NCBI GenBank assembly: GCA_003347645.1
Contig: QDFX01000002.1
Span: forward strand, 124,001-188,000
Direction: 5' to 3'
DNA length: 64,000 nt
DNA from: Rhizobiaceae bacterium CPCC 101076
GTDB taxonomy: Bacteria; Pseudomonadota; Alphaproteobacteria; Rhizobiales; Methylopilaceae
Made by a program: the position numbers and the translations under genes. A model generated the notes under the pieces. The model did not search any database and was not told the DNA's origin. It was given only the letters and a program-made list of their open reading frames with translations. Below are positions 9,149 through 19,120 of the stretch, piece after piece (within the stretch, counting starts at the first letter, position 1; each line of letters starts with the position of its first letter).

Positions 9149-10270
9149 ATGAGTGCGTTCGAACGCTATCTGGTCCGGCTCACGGCTTCAGCCTTCATCG
9201 GCGCGGTCGTCGCCGTCACGGCCGTGGTCTGGGTCAGCCAGTCGCTGCGCGAGTTCGACCTCATCACCACGCGCGGCCAGAGCTTCTGGACCTTCTTTGC
9301 GGTGACCGCGCTCGCGGCCCCCTATTTCGCTCTCCTGGTCGCCCCGGTCGCCCTGTTCGGTGCGGTGGTTTACGTGCTGAACCGCCTGAACGCCGATTCA
9401 GAACTGCCGGTGCTGAGCGCGGCTGGCGTCACCCCGCTGCGGCTGATGCGGCCGTTCTGGGTCGTCTCGATAATCGTCGCGCTCGCCGTCGGCATCCTGA
9501 GCACGAGCGCGATCCCTGCCAGCCTGCGCAAGGTCCGCGACATCATCACCGCGATCCATGCCGACGTCATCGTCAACGTGCTGAGGGAGGGCGAATTCAC
9601 CCAGCTCGACCGGGGAGTGACGATCCATATACGTCGCCGCGATGCCGGCGCCGCGCTGATCGGCGTGATGATCGCCGACAACAGGGACAGGAAGCAGGAC
9701 ATCGTCTACACGGCCGAGCGTGGCCAGGTCGTCAAGACCGACCAGGGCACCTATCTCGTGATGGAAAACGGGACGGCGATGCGCAAAGCGACCGGCGAGG
9801 AAAATGCCAGCCTGGTCACGTTCGATCGCTACGCCTTCGACCTTTCGCCGTTCCAGGACGATGACGTGGTCATCTCCTATAAACCAAGAGAGCAGTATAT
9901 CTCCGGCCTGTGGAAACCACCCTCCGACGTCAAGTCGGAGGCGGCGTTGGGCCGTATTCGATCGGAGTTGCACGATCGTTTGACGACCCCGCTCTATCCG
10001 GTGGCGTTTATGTGTATCGCGTTCGCTGCCCTTGGCCGCCCCCAGAGTAATCGACAGAGCAGGTTTGCCGGCATTCTGGCGGCGGTGCTTGCCGTCGTCG
10101 CCGTGCGGGTCGCCAGCCTGTGGCTGACCAACCAGATCGCCGTCAGCGCCTGGGCGGTGCCGGCGCTCTACATCCTGCCTCTGGCCGTATGCGCGATCAG
10201 TCTCTGGATGGTGCTCGGACCGGGTCTGATGGCGTCCCGCACGCGCTCGCCGCAACCGAGAACGGCGTAG
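9149..10270 (+). CDS. lptF: LPS export ABC transporter permease LptF
   Basis: 373 aa YjgP/YjgQ-family permease with three N-terminal and three C-terminal membrane helices around a periplasmic beta-jellyroll domain (about residues 130-270). It starts MSAFERYLVRLTASAFIGAV. With LptG it forms the inner-membrane part of the Lpt machine that extracts lipopolysaccharide and hands it to the periplasmic bridge. lptG follows after five bases. The ATG lacks a strong ribosome-binding site, and the frame has no better upstream start. Confidence 0.95.
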   Translation: MSAFERYLVRLTASAFIGAVVAVTAVVWVSQSLREFDLITTRGQSFWTFFAVTALAAPYFALLVAPVALFGAVVYVLNRLNADSELPVLSAAGVTPLRLMRPFWVVSIIVALAVGILSTSAIPASLRKVRDIITAIHADVIVNVLREGEFTQLDRGVTIHIRRRDAGAALIGVMIADNRDRKQDIVYTAERGQVVKTDQGTYLVMENGTAMRKATGEENASLVTFDRYAFDLSPFQDDDVVISYKPREQYISGLWKPPSDVKSEAALGRIRSELHDRLTTPLYPVAFMCIAFAALGRPQSNRQSRFAGILAAVLAVVAVRVASLWLTNQIAVSAWAVPALYILPLAVCAISLWMVLGPGLMASRTRSPQPRTA

Positions 10271-10275
10271 CGCAG

Positions 10276-11364
10276 ATGCTCGCCGGCACCCTGCTCCCGC
10301 TTCTTCCCGCCTATATCGCGCGCCGCGCGCTGCTGGCGATCATGGTGGCGTTCCTGATCGTCTTCGCACTGATCTATGTCATCGACTTCGTCGAGGTCGC
10401 GCGGCGCCTCGGCGATGAAGACAATGTCGGCGTTCTCGACATGATGCAGGTCTCTTTCGAACGTGCGCCCGGCATCGCCGGCGAGACCTTGCCGTTCACC
10501 GTTCTCTTCGGCGCGATCGGCGCTTTTGTCGGTCTCTCCCGGCGGCTTGAACTGGTGGTTGGCCGAGCGTCCGGGTTCTCGATCTGGCAGATCGTCGCTC
10601 CGGCCTGCATCGTCGCGGCTATCGTCGGCATCCTCGCGACCGCCGCGTATAGCCCTGTCTCCGCATGGCTCACCGAGCAATCGGCGGATCTGACCGCGAG
10701 GCTTTCGGCCAAGGCGCCGCCGACCGGCGGGCGCTGGATCAGGCAGCAGAGCGTCGACGATCAGTCGATCATCCGGGCGCAGTCGTCCTCGGAACGGGGC
10801 CGGATTCTCCGCAAGGTCACGGCCTTCGTATTCACCCAGTCCGGAGCACTGCAGGAGCGCGTCGACGCCGACAAGGCAACGCTGCGAGACGGCTACTGGG
10901 AGCTCGATCATGCGCATGTCGTCCGGATCGGTGCGACACCGGAGAATCATCAATCCTATCTGCTCGCCACCAACCTGACCGCGCAGCAGGTTGCCGATTC
11001 GCTGTCGGACGCGAATGCGATCGGCTTCTGGGCCCTCCCCTCGGTGATCTTGAGCACCGAGAGAGCCGGCCTGTCTCCGACCAAATTCCAGATGCAATAT
11101 CAGTCTCTTATCGCGCAGCCGGCGATGTTCGTGACGATGATCCTGATCGCTGCGACAGTTTCGCTCGGCTTCTCCCGTACAGGGGGCGTGGCGAAGGCTG
11201 TTGTGGGTGGCATAGGGGCCGGCTTCGTGCTTTATGTCCTCGGCAAGGTGGCAGAGGATTTGGGCGCCGCGGGCTTTGTCGCCCCGGCGGTTGCGGCGTG
11301 GACACCCGCCGTGATTGGGGCGTTGATGAGCGTGACGGTGCTTCTACACCGGGAAGACGGATGA
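10276..11364 (+). CDS. lptG: LPS export ABC transporter permease LptG
   Basis: 362 aa partner of LptF with the same three-plus-three helix layout. The ATG at 10276 is chosen because it starts MLAGTLLPLLPAYIARRALL, leading straight into the first helix. The frame remains open further upstream inside lptF, but that part is lptF in another frame. The last four bases (ATGA) overlap the start of lptD, indicating translational coupling. Confidence 0.95.
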   Translation: MLAGTLLPLLPAYIARRALLAIMVAFLIVFALIYVIDFVEVARRLGDEDNVGVLDMMQVSFERAPGIAGETLPFTVLFGAIGAFVGLSRRLELVVGRASGFSIWQIVAPACIVAAIVGILATAAYSPVSAWLTEQSADLTARLSAKAPPTGGRWIRQQSVDDQSIIRAQSSSERGRILRKVTAFVFTQSGALQERVDADKATLRDGYWELDHAHVVRIGATPENHQSYLLATNLTAQQVADSLSDANAIGFWALPSVILSTERAGLSPTKFQMQYQSLIAQPAMFVTMILIAATVSLGFSRTGGVAKAVVGGIGAGFVLYVLGKVAEDLGAAGFVAPAVAAWTPAVIGALMSVTVLLHREDG

Positions 11365-13727
11365 GAGGGTTGGGTCCGTCCAGTAAGAACCGTTTGGCTG
11401 CGCGGCTCGGGGCTGCTGCGGCGACGGCTTTGCTTTGCCTGGTTTTCGGTCCGTTTTCGCAGGCCTGGGCGCAGACGCCCGGCGGGCTGCGCGACCCGAA
11501 CCAGCAGATGCACGTCAATGCCGACGAGCTTCTGTACGACGACACCAAGCAGACGGTTTCAGCGGTCGGCAATGTCCGGCTCGATTACGGCACGTCCACG
11601 GTCGAGGCGGACCGCGTCGTTTACAACCAGGCAACCGCGAAGGTTTATGCCTATGGCAATGTCCGCCTGACCGAGGCGAGCGGCAATGTCATCCACGCCC
11701 AGGAACTCGAGCTTTCCGAGGATCTGAGCGCCGGTTTCGTCAATTCGCTTCTCATCGAGGGCGTCGACAAGACGCGTTTCGCCGCCACTCGCGCGGTCCG
11801 TCAGGGCGGCAATGTCACTGTCCTCGACAACGGCGTCTATACGGCCTGCGAACCCTGCCGCGACAATCCGAACAAGCCGCCGCTATGGCAGATCAAGGCA
11901 GCGCGCATCATCCACGATCAGAACAACAAGACGATCTATTATGAGGACGCGCGTCTCGAATTTTTTGGCATGCCGATCGCGTACCTGCCGTATTTCCAGC
12001 ACGCCGACTCCACGGTGAAGCGCAAGACCGGCTTCCTCACGCCGTCGTTGATGTCGTCGACCGAATACGGCGTCGGCGTCCGGACGCCGTTCTTCTGGAA
12101 CATCGCGCCCAACATGGACGTCACGGTCGCCCCGACCTACCTGTCGGAGCAGGGACCGCTGCTGGATGTCGAATTCCGTCACAGGGTGATGAACGGCGCC
12201 TACTCCATCCGCGCCGCCGGCGTCTTCCAGCAGGACCCGGATCGGTTCGGCACGACCGAACAGCAGGAAGACTGGCGCGGCGCGGTTCAGTCCAAGGGCG
12301 AGTTCGCCATCAATCAGTACTGGTCCTGGGGCTGGGACATCAACGTCCTGAGCGATCGCTTTGTCCTTGATGACTATGACCTCTGGGGAACCGGCTGGTC
12401 CGAAGCCGTATCCAACATTCATCTGACCGGCGTTGGCGACCGCAATTACTTCGATCTGCGGGCCTATCACTTCTATGGCCTGTCGGAAGACGACGTTCAG
12501 GAGCAGCTGCCGATCGTCGGCGTCTGGGACTACAACTACGTCCACGACAAGCCGGTCCTGGGCGGCGAAGTCCGGATTGATGCGAACATCACCAACCTCT
12601 CGCGTGACGAGACGGACTTCGATTGCTCCACGAGCGAGTGCCTCGTTCGGGGCCTTGGCGGGAATTACAGCCGCGCATCCGCGGACGCCCAGTGGCGCAA
12701 GGAATTTGTCGATCCCATCGGTCAGGTCTGGACACCGTTTGCCTACGTCAAGGGCGATCTGGCGTGGCGGGATTCCGACCCCGTCCCGTCCTCGATCAAT
12801 GGCGTCGATGTCGTTCCGGACGTCTACCGCAATCTCGTCAACAGCGACGAAGATTTCGTCTTCCGAGGCATGGCGGCGGCCGGCCTCGAATATCGCTATC
12901 CGTTCGTCGCGACGACGAGCTGGGGCACGCATGTCATCGAGCCGATTGCACAGCTCATCCTGCGCCCGGACGAGTCCCACATCGGAGCCTTGCCGAACGA
13001 GGACGCCCAAAGCGTCTTCTTCGACACGACCACTTTGTTCCAGTGGGACAAGTTCTCGGGCTACGACCGAATGGAAGGTGGCGGCCGCGCCAATATCGGC
13101 GCGCAGTACACCTTCAACTTCAATTCGGGCGGCTTCTTCAACGTGATGTTCGGCCAGTCCTACCACCTGTTCGGTACGAACTCGTTTGCCGAGCAGGATC
13201 TGGTCAACGCGGGCCTCGATTCCGGCCTCGACAAGGACAAGTCCGACTACGTCACGGGGGCCTATCTGCAGCTGACGCGTCAGCTGTCCTTCTCGTCCCG
13301 TTTCCGCCTCGACGAAGACGATTTCAGCCCGAACACGGCCGAAGTCGAAGGCAGGTTCGCCACGAACAATTTCTCGGGCGGCCTGATCTATGGCCGTTAC
13401 GACGAACAGCCGCGCATCGGGTTCGATGAGGCGCGCGAAGGCGTCCTCGGCAATCTCAAGGTCAATCTGAACGACAACGTCTATGTCGGCGCCGCCGCAC
13501 GTTATAATCTGGACGTCGACAAATTCGACCGGACCGCAGCGACGATCGGATATATCGATGAATGCTATGCGTTCGGTCTGACCTATTCGGTCGATTTCAG
13601 CGAGAACGGCAACGAAGATCCGGTACAGAAGGTCTTCGTCCGCTTCTCTCTCCGTACCATCGGCGAGGGCGGCAGCTCGTTCAATGTCGGCAATCTCGCC
13701 AGCAACGACGAGACCAGGCAACCCTGA
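11361..13727 (+). CDS. lptD: Outer-membrane LPS assembly protein LptD
   Basis: 788 aa. A signal peptide ends near AWAQ (about residue 37). The OstA/LptA-like domain follows (QMHVNADELLYDD, VSAVGNVRLDYG, KVYAYGNVRL). The rest is the beta-barrel domain, ending with the short hydrophobic strands typical of outer-membrane proteins. Cysteines occur in ACEPCRDNP, DFDCSTSECLV and DECYAFGL, compatible with the disulfides LptD needs. It inserts LPS in the outer membrane with LptE. The chaperone gene surA, which commonly follows lptD in related bacteria, is absent: pdxA begins 32 bases later. Confidence 0.94.
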   Translation: MRGLGPSSKNRLAARLGAAAATALLCLVFGPFSQAWAQTPGGLRDPNQQMHVNADELLYDDTKQTVSAVGNVRLDYGTSTVEADRVVYNQATAKVYAYGNVRLTEASGNVIHAQELELSEDLSAGFVNSLLIEGVDKTRFAATRAVRQGGNVTVLDNGVYTACEPCRDNPNKPPLWQIKAARIIHDQNNKTIYYEDARLEFFGMPIAYLPYFQHADSTVKRKTGFLTPSLMSSTEYGVGVRTPFFWNIAPNMDVTVAPTYLSEQGPLLDVEFRHRVMNGAYSIRAAGVFQQDPDRFGTTEQQEDWRGAVQSKGEFAINQYWSWGWDINVLSDRFVLDDYDLWGTGWSEAVSNIHLTGVGDRNYFDLRAYHFYGLSEDDVQEQLPIVGVWDYNYVHDKPVLGGEVRIDANITNLSRDETDFDCSTSECLVRGLGGNYSRASADAQWRKEFVDPIGQVWTPFAYVKGDLAWRDSDPVPSSINGVDVVPDVYRNLVNSDEDFVFRGMAAAGLEYRYPFVATTSWGTHVIEPIAQLILRPDESHIGALPNEDAQSVFFDTTTLFQWDKFSGYDRMEGGGRANIGAQYTFNFNSGGFFNVMFGQSYHLFGTNSFAEQDLVNAGLDSGLDKDKSDYVTGAYLQLTRQLSFSSRFRLDEDDFSPNTAEVEGRFATNNFSGGLIYGRYDEQPRIGFDEAREGVLGNLKVNLNDNVYVGAAARYNLDVDKFDRTAATIGYIDECYAFGLTYSVDFSENGNEDPVQKVFVRFSLRTIGEGGSSFNVGNLASNDETRQP

Positions 13728-13759
13728 TCCTGAGCGGAACCGGGACATGAGGCGGTGTC

Positions 13760-14758
13760 GTGACACCTAGGCCGCTTGCATTGACGATGGGCGAGCCCTC
13801 AGGCATCGGCCCGGAACTCGCGCTGATGGCCTGGAAGGCGCGGCAGGGCCAGGGCCTTCCGCCTTTCTTCGTGATCGCCGATCCGGACCATCTGACTGCG
13901 CTCGCCGAGAAGCTGAATCTGTCCGTCCCGGTGGTTGTCACCGAACCTGACCGCGTGAACGAGATGTTTCCGCTCGCATTACCGGTCGTTCCGCTCGATA
14001 TGGCGGTCGTCGCATCGCCTGGGACACCGAACGTCGCGGATGCGCCGGCCGTCATCGAATCGATCCGTCGCGGTGTATCCTTGGTTCAGTCCGGCGCCGC
14101 GTCCGCGGTCGTCACCAATCCGATCTCCAAATCGCCACTCCTGCGCGCCGGGTTCCCGCATCCGGGGCACACCGATTTTCTGGGCGTCCTCGCCGAGGAG
14201 CATACCGGCGTCTTCGCCCGGCCGGTCATGATGCTCTGGAGCGAGAGCCTCGCCGTCGTTCCCGTCACGGTGCACATACCGCTCGCCGAGGTACCCGCGA
14301 AACTGACACAGGACCTGATTGTCGAAACCGCCCGCATCGTCGTCCGCGACCTGGTCCAGCGGTTCAGGATCCAGCATCCCCGTCTGGCGCTCGCCGGCCT
14401 CAATCCGCATGCGGGAGAAGACGGCACGCTCGGTCCAGAGGATGCCGCTGTCATCGCACCCGCCATCGAGCACCTCCGCTCCGAGGGCGTGGACGCAACC
14501 GGCCCCTACCCAGCCGACACGCTGTTTCACGCCGGAGCCCGCACCCGTTATGATGCGGCGCTCGCGATGTATCACGATCAGGCGCTCATCCCGATCAAGA
14601 CGATCGCTTTCGACAGCGCGGTGAACGTGACCCTCGGCCTGCCCTTCGTCCGCACTTCGCCCGACCACGGCACGGCCTTCGATATCGCCGGTACCGGCAA
14701 GGCCAACCCGGCAAGCCTGATCGAGGCGCTGAAGCTCGCCGAGCGTCTCTCCCGATGA
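13760..14758 (+). CDS. pdxA: 4-hydroxythreonine-4-phosphate dehydrogenase
   Basis: 332 aa enzyme of pyridoxal phosphate synthesis that oxidises 4-phosphohydroxy-L-threonine with NAD. It starts at GTG (13760): the reading [19 protein letters not shown] places the conserved [11 protein letters not shown] at residues 9-19 as in the family, and there is no ATG in front of it. Metal-binding histidines lie in HPGHTDFLG and [24 protein letters not shown] near the C-terminus is conserved. The stop overlaps the rsmA start (ATGA). Confidence 0.95.
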   Translation: MTPRPLALTMGEPSGIGPELALMAWKARQGQGLPPFFVIADPDHLTALAEKLNLSVPVVVTEPDRVNEMFPLALPVVPLDMAVVASPGTPNVADAPAVIESIRRGVSLVQSGAASAVVTNPISKSPLLRAGFPHPGHTDFLGVLAEEHTGVFARPVMMLWSESLAVVPVTVHIPLAEVPAKLTQDLIVETARIVVRDLVQRFRIQHPRLALAGLNPHAGEDGTLGPEDAAVIAPAIEHLRSEGVDATGPYPADTLFHAGARTRYDAALAMYHDQALIPIKTIAFDSAVNVTLGLPFVRTSPDHGTAFDIAGTGKANPASLIEALKLAERLSR

Positions 14759-15612
14759 GCATTGACGATCTTCCGCCGCTTCGAGACGTCATCCGCCGCC
14801 ACGAGCTCAGCGCGCGAAAGAGTCTCGGCCAGAATTTCCTGCTCGATCTCAATCTCACGGCCCGCATCGCCCGCTCATCGGGCCCGCTGGATGGAGCGGA
14901 AGTGGTCGAGATCGGTCCCGGTCCGGGTGGCCTGACCCGCGCTCTGCTGGCCTTGGGCGCGGACCGTGTCATTGCCGTCGAAAAGGACCGCCGCGCCATC
15001 GCCGCGCTCGCGGAGGTCGGCGAGCATTATCCCGGCAGACTGACGGTGATCGAGGGCGACGCGCTTGAGACGGACCTCGCGAGCCACCTGTCGGGACGGC
15101 CCGTGCGCATCGTCGCCAACCTCCCCTACAACGTCGCGACCGTGCTCCTCACGGGCTGGCTCACCGCCGAGCCATGGCCGTCCTGGTGGCGGTCGCTGAC
15201 TTTGATGTTTCAGAAGGAGGTCGCCGAACGCATCGTCGCGCAACCCGGCACCGGCGCCTATGGCCGGCTGGGCGTGCTTGCCGGCTGGCGGACCGAGGCG
15301 AAGATCCTGTTCGACGTCGCGCCGTCGGCGTTCGTTCCGCCGCCCAAGGTCACATCCTCGGTCGTCCATCTCGTGCCGCGCGCCGAGCCGGAACCCTGCC
15401 GCATCCGCTCACTCGAACAGGTCACGCAGGCGGCGTTCGGCCAGCGGCGGAAGATGTTGAGGCAGAGCCTGAAATCGCTCTTCCGCGATCCGGTGGCGGC
15501 TCTCGAGGCAGCAGGAATCGAGCCGACCCGCCGTGCGGAGGAGATCGATGTCGCCGGGTTCGCCGCGCTCGCGCGCGAACTTCTATCGGAACGTTCCGCC
15601 GCAACCGGCTGA
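14755..15612 (+). CDS. rsmA: 16S rRNA dimethyladenosine transferase
   Basis: 285 aa methyltransferase (KsgA) that dimethylates two adjacent adenosines near the 3' end of 16S rRNA. Motifs: [10 protein letters not shown] at residues 22-31, the SAM site [14 protein letters not shown], and the catalytic NLPYNV. The C-terminal small domain ends [12 protein letters not shown]. Overlaps pdxA by four bases. The 3' 355 bp is also read on the other strand by the end of the GDPD gene, an unusually long convergent overlap. Confidence 0.96.
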   Translation: MSIDDLPPLRDVIRRHELSARKSLGQNFLLDLNLTARIARSSGPLDGAEVVEIGPGPGGLTRALLALGADRVIAVEKDRRAIAALAEVGEHYPGRLTVIEGDALETDLASHLSGRPVRIVANLPYNVATVLLTGWLTAEPWPSWWRSLTLMFQKEVAERIVAQPGTGAYGRLGVLAGWRTEAKILFDVAPSAFVPPPKVTSSVVHLVPRAEPEPCRIRSLEQVTQAAFGQRRKMLRQSLKSLFRDPVAALEAAGIEPTRRAEEIDVAGFAALARELLSERSAATG

Positions 15613-17441
15613 GTCGCTGCGACGGCCGCTCGCCGCAACAGGCCCTGGCGCTCGAAAGTCCGTCGCAGGCGCAGCAGCGCGATCTCGGCCGCATTCATCT
15701 CCTGGAGCGCATCGACCGTCCGGCGAGCAAGGGCGGGATCGTCCGTGCTGACATTGGTGATCCCGTCCAGCACGGCGTCGATGATTGCCGCGTCGCTGTT
15801 CAGACCCCACGCATGCGCCTTCCGGCCGGTTTCGGTGATGCGCCTGATCAACGCTGGGGTGACGAGCCGCGCGGAGAGCGAATAGAAGTCGACGTTCAGG
15901 GCAGTGAGATTACCCACGCCGCTCGCGACGATGAAGCCGATTACGATTGCCGGCTCTTTCTGGCGCACCTCGGCCAAAATCGGCTGATCGAACGAGGAGA
16001 CGACCGCCGTGTCGGCGACGCCGGTTTCCTTCAGGATGGTGAGCGTGCGGCTGGCCAGATCGACGCCGTGTCCATTCACCTTCAGTTCGACATTGAGCCG
16101 GATCCGCCCCTTCGAACGGAGCGCCAATTCCCGCAATGTCGGAATGCGTTCGTCGCGGAATGCCGGACTGAACCACGATCCAACATCGAGTTGCCGGATC
16201 TCATCGTAGCTGATGTCCCAGACCGAACGTGCGACGCCCGCCACGCGGCGGAGATCGGTGTCGTGCAGCACGACAATCTCCCCGTCACGCGTTTCCTGAA
16301 CATCGATTTCGGCAAAGTCCGCCCGCGCGGCGATCGCCTTATCCAAAGCGGCGAGCGTGTTCTCCGGCGCCATCGATGAGCCGGCCCGATGTGCCGTGAC
16401 GTCGATCCTGTCGTCGAGATCGAATGCCTCCAACGCCCACACGGTCTGGAGCGTCGCGACGGCGGGAACGGACAGGCAAAGGAGCCAAGTCGCCAGCACT
16501 CTGCGGGGCGTGCGCGGACTTTCGGAAGGCTCGGCGATCCGCACGCCTCCCGATCTGGCGTACAGATCGACCGCGAGGACGGCAAACAATGCGCGAATGA
16601 CAGCCGAGACGAGCGTCGCCAACACGGCAGCCGCGATCGCGAGGAGCAACGTATTCCGTGTAGCGCCCTCCAGCGTCCGCTCTAGGGCGATATGATCAAA
16701 CAGGACCGTGAATCCCGCTGTCGCGGCCACGGACAATAAAAGCGCGATCGCCGCCCAAGTGGCGATGCGCAGAAGCAGCCGGCCGCGGTGCCCGGTCGTT
16801 GCGGCGGCGGACCATTCGAGCGCTGCCGTAGCGCTGACACCCATGGCTACGCAATACGGCACCGCCAGAAACCAGCGCAGCACCAGGACCACGCCCAGGA
16901 GCCCGGCGAGCAGCATCACGCCTCCGACGAGCAACACCGCGTAATAGAATTCGCGCGGCCGCGTCGATACGAAGAAGTAGATGTCGCCGTCCGAAAGCCA
17001 GAGCTTCTTGGCCACGAGGGCCGCCAAGCCAACCGGGATCAGCAGCACGAAGGCGGCCAGGCAGACCAACCCGGTCAGGACCAACAGTGCCGGCAACCTT
17101 ACCGTTAGCCGGCGCGTGACGGAACTCAGGCTCGTCCGCTGACGGATCAGACCGTTCAGGGTGATCAGGGTGAGGCCACCGAATTCGATTGCCGTCAGGA
17201 CGACGAACGCACCCACAATCACCAGCGCGGTCAGCAGTCCCGCGGGTGACAGGAAGAAGGGGACGAGATCGAAGTCACCGGCAAAGGGCTGGCCGTGCAA
17301 TGCCACCAGGCCTTGGGCGAGCGCCACCGCCAGCGGGTCCAGAACGACGAGTGAGATTGCCGCCATGATCGCCGAAAACGCGATCAGCGACCCGAGGATA
17401 CGCCCGACCCAGGACCAGCTACCGACACGCCAGGGCGACAT
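15258..17441 (-). CDS. Membrane-anchored glycerophosphodiester phosphodiesterase with overlong C-terminus
   Basis: 727 aa as read. Residues 1-345 hold seven or eight membrane segments (GDPD membrane domain). Residues 350-575 form a GDPD TIM barrel with intact catalytic motifs: [12 protein letters not shown] (351-362), EIDVQET and VLHDTDL (391-397). The enzyme hydrolyses glycerophosphodiesters to glycerol-3-phosphate and an alcohol. The family would be expected to end near residue 600 ([10 protein letters not shown]). Here no stop occurs until 15258, so residues from about 610 on are the antisense of rsmA and look non-domain (rich in R, S, A). Either a stop was lost or a frameshift exists. It lies 61 bp downstream of gmk. 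Confidence 0.82.
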   Translation of the reverse strand: MSPWRVGSWSWVGRILGSLIAFSAIMAAISLVVLDPLAVALAQGLVALHGQPFAGDFDLVPFFLSPAGLLTALVIVGAFVVLTAIEFGGLTLITLNGLIRQRTSLSSVTRRLTVRLPALLVLTGLVCLAAFVLLIPVGLAALVAKKLWLSDGDIYFFVSTRPREFYYAVLLVGGVMLLAGLLGVVLVLRWFLAVPYCVAMGVSATAALEWSAAATTGHRGRLLLRIATWAAIALLLSVAATAGFTVLFDHIALERTLEGATRNTLLLAIAAAVLATLVSAVIRALFAVLAVDLYARSGGVRIAEPSESPRTPRRVLATWLLCLSVPAVATLQTVWALEAFDLDDRIDVTAHRAGSSMAPENTLAALDKAIAARADFAEIDVQETRDGEIVVLHDTDLRRVAGVARSVWDISYDEIRQLDVGSWFSPAFRDERIPTLRELALRSKGRIRLNVELKVNGHGVDLASRTLTILKETGVADTAVVSSFDQPILAEVRQKEPAIVIGFIVASGVGNLTALNVDFYSLSARLVTPALIRRITETGRKAHAWGLNSDAAIIDAVLDGITNVSTDDPALARRTVDALQEMNAAEIALLRLRRTFERQGLLRRAAVAATQPVAAERSDRSSRASAANPATSISSARRVGSIPAASRAATGSRKSDFRLCLNIFRRWPNAACVTCSSERMRQGSGSARGTRWTTEDVTLGGGTNADGATSNRIFASVRQPASTPSRP

Positions 17442-17502
17442 GCTTGCACCGCCCGATCACGAGCTGCCTCGGCGTGATCCTACCGGGCGGCGCAAGGAAT
17501 GC

Positions 17503-18165
17503 CTAGGACGCGAAGCCCTTGAGGTCGGCGAGCAACTGGTCGGCGAACGCCTGGACGTTTTGCGGGTGTACCCGCTTCAGCCGTTCAGCCGTCAGGATCG
17601 AGCGCAGGCGCGTGAAGCTTCTCTCGAGCTCTCGGTTGACCAGCACGTAGTCGTATTCGACCCAATGCGGAATCTCGTCGGCGGCGTTCTCGAGCCGGCG
17701 CTTGATGACATCCGAGGGATCTTCCGCGCGCCGTTCGAGCCGTGCCTTCAGCTCCGCGGCCGAGGGCGGCAGCAGGAACACGGTGATCACGTCAGGCGCC
17801 AGAACGCTGTGGCGAAGCTGTTGCGTACCCTGCCAGTCGATGTCGAACAGAACGTCCTTGCCAGCCGCCAATGCCGCCTCGACGGGTTCACGCGGCGTCC
17901 CGTAGCAATTGCCGTGAACCTCCGCGGATTCAAGCAAGTCGCCGTTCTCGCGCATCCGCTCGAACTGCCTCTGCGAGATGAAGTGATAGTGGACGCCCTC
18001 GATCTCGCTCGGCCGCTTCGCCCGGGTGGTGACCGAGACGGACATCACGACCTCCTTCTCTTCCTGCAGCAGGTTGCGTGTCAGCGTCGTCTTGCCCGCT
18101 CCAGACGGCGACGAGACGACGAGCATGATGCCGCGGCGGTCGATTTCTAATGGCTGGTCGCTCAT
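17503..18165 (-). CDS. gmk: Guanylate kinase
   Basis: 220 aa. It phosphorylates GMP to GDP. P-loop SSPSGAGKTTLT (about residues 18-29), GMP-binding segments SVTTRAKRPSEIEGVHYHF and VHGNCYGTP, and DIDWQGTQQLR (Walker B). The start overlaps the yicC stop by four bases (ATGA). Typical partner of yicC in alphaproteobacteria. Confidence 0.97.
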   Translation of the reverse strand: MSDQPLEIDRRGIMLVVSSPSGAGKTTLTRNLLQEEKEVVMSVSVTTRAKRPSEIEGVHYHFISQRQFERMRENGDLLESAEVHGNCYGTPREPVEAALAAGKDVLFDIDWQGTQQLRHSVLAPDVITVFLLPPSAAELKARLERRAEDPSDVIKRRLENAADEIPHWVEYDYVLVNRELERSFTRLRSILTAERLKRVHPQNVQAFADQLLADLKGFAS

Positions 18166-19049
18166 TCGACGTTCTGAACCTGCTCGCGGAATTGCTCGAT
18201 GACGGCCTTCAGTTCGAGGCCGATCGCGGTAAGGCTTACGTGATTGGACTTAGCGCAAAGTGTATTCGACTCGCGACCGAACTCCTGCGCCAGAAAATCC
18301 AGCCGTCGGCCGACCGCATTCCCCTCGGCCAACAATGCCCGCGCCGCCGCGACATGCGCATAAAGCCGATCGAGTTCCTCGCGGATATCGGCCTTGGTCG
18401 CCAGAAGAACCGCTTCCTGATGCAGTCGGTCCTGATCGAGCATCGGCGCCGAGCCAATCAAGGCCTTTATCTGCTCAGCAAGCTTCTCCCTGATCGCGTC
18501 CGGCTGACGCGCCGGACTCTGATCGGCGGCCTTGGTCAATTGCTCGATGCCGGCCAGGCGATCCTCAATGACCGCCTGCAACGCCTCTCCCTCGCCCCGT
18601 CTGGCTTTCGACAATTGGTCGGCGGCCTGTGCCAGCCCGGCGAGGATCGCTGCCCCTTCCGCCGCCTTCGTGGCCTCGTCGGCCTCGGCGTCGGCAATCT
18701 CAACCACGCCCCGAACAGCCAGCAGACCGTCGAGCGAGGGAGCCGTCGCATCGATCCGCGATTTCAGAACGTCGAGCGCCGCCACCAATTGTTCAAGCGC
18801 CGCATCATTGATGCGAATGACGGGAGCCTGACCCTCGCGACTGACGCTGAGGTTGGCGTGGCAGGTTCCACGCTGCAGCTTCGCGCCGAGCGCCGCACGT
18901 GCGGCAGGCTCAAGCGCGTCAAAACCCGGCGGCATGCGCAGCCTGATATCCAGCCCCTTTCCGTTCACGGTCTTGAGCTCCCAGGACCAGCGCAATCCGC
19001 CGACTGAGCCGTCGGCACGTGCAAAGCCGGTCATGCTGGTCAGGCCCAT
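18162..19049 (-). CDS. YicC family protein (endoribonuclease-related)
   Basis: 295 aa. Starts MGLTSMTGFARADGSVGG, with the family signature SMTGFAR. Central ELKTVNGKGLDIRLRMP and the C-terminal DUF1732 region ending LDFLAQEFGRESNTLCAKSN and LKAVIEQFREQVQNVE are conserved. E. coli YicC (RnrX) is a ribonuclease acting on a small RNA, so an RNA-decay role is likely but not shown here. Between mltG (71 bp) and gmk (overlapping). Confidence 0.93.
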   Translation of the reverse strand: MGLTSMTGFARADGSVGGLRWSWELKTVNGKGLDIRLRMPPGFDALEPAARAALGAKLQRGTCHANLSVSREGQAPVIRINDAALEQLVAALDVLKSRIDATAPSLDGLLAVRGVVEIADAEADEATKAAEGAAILAGLAQAADQLSKARRGEGEALQAVIEDRLAGIEQLTKAADQSPARQPDAIREKLAEQIKALIGSAPMLDQDRLHQEAVLLATKADIREELDRLYAHVAAARALLAEGNAVGRRLDFLAQEFGRESNTLCAKSNHVSLTAIGLELKAVIEQFREQVQNVE

Positions 19050-19120
19050 CGGGTCTCCAATCTGGCGGGGGTTGGGGTGCGAACTTAGCGATGGCGCGCC
19101 GGAGGCTCAACTTGAGGGAA

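Noticed and set aside
11883-13766. 627-codon open frame antisense to lptD
   Set aside because: Mirror of lptD codon bias; no family-like sequence.
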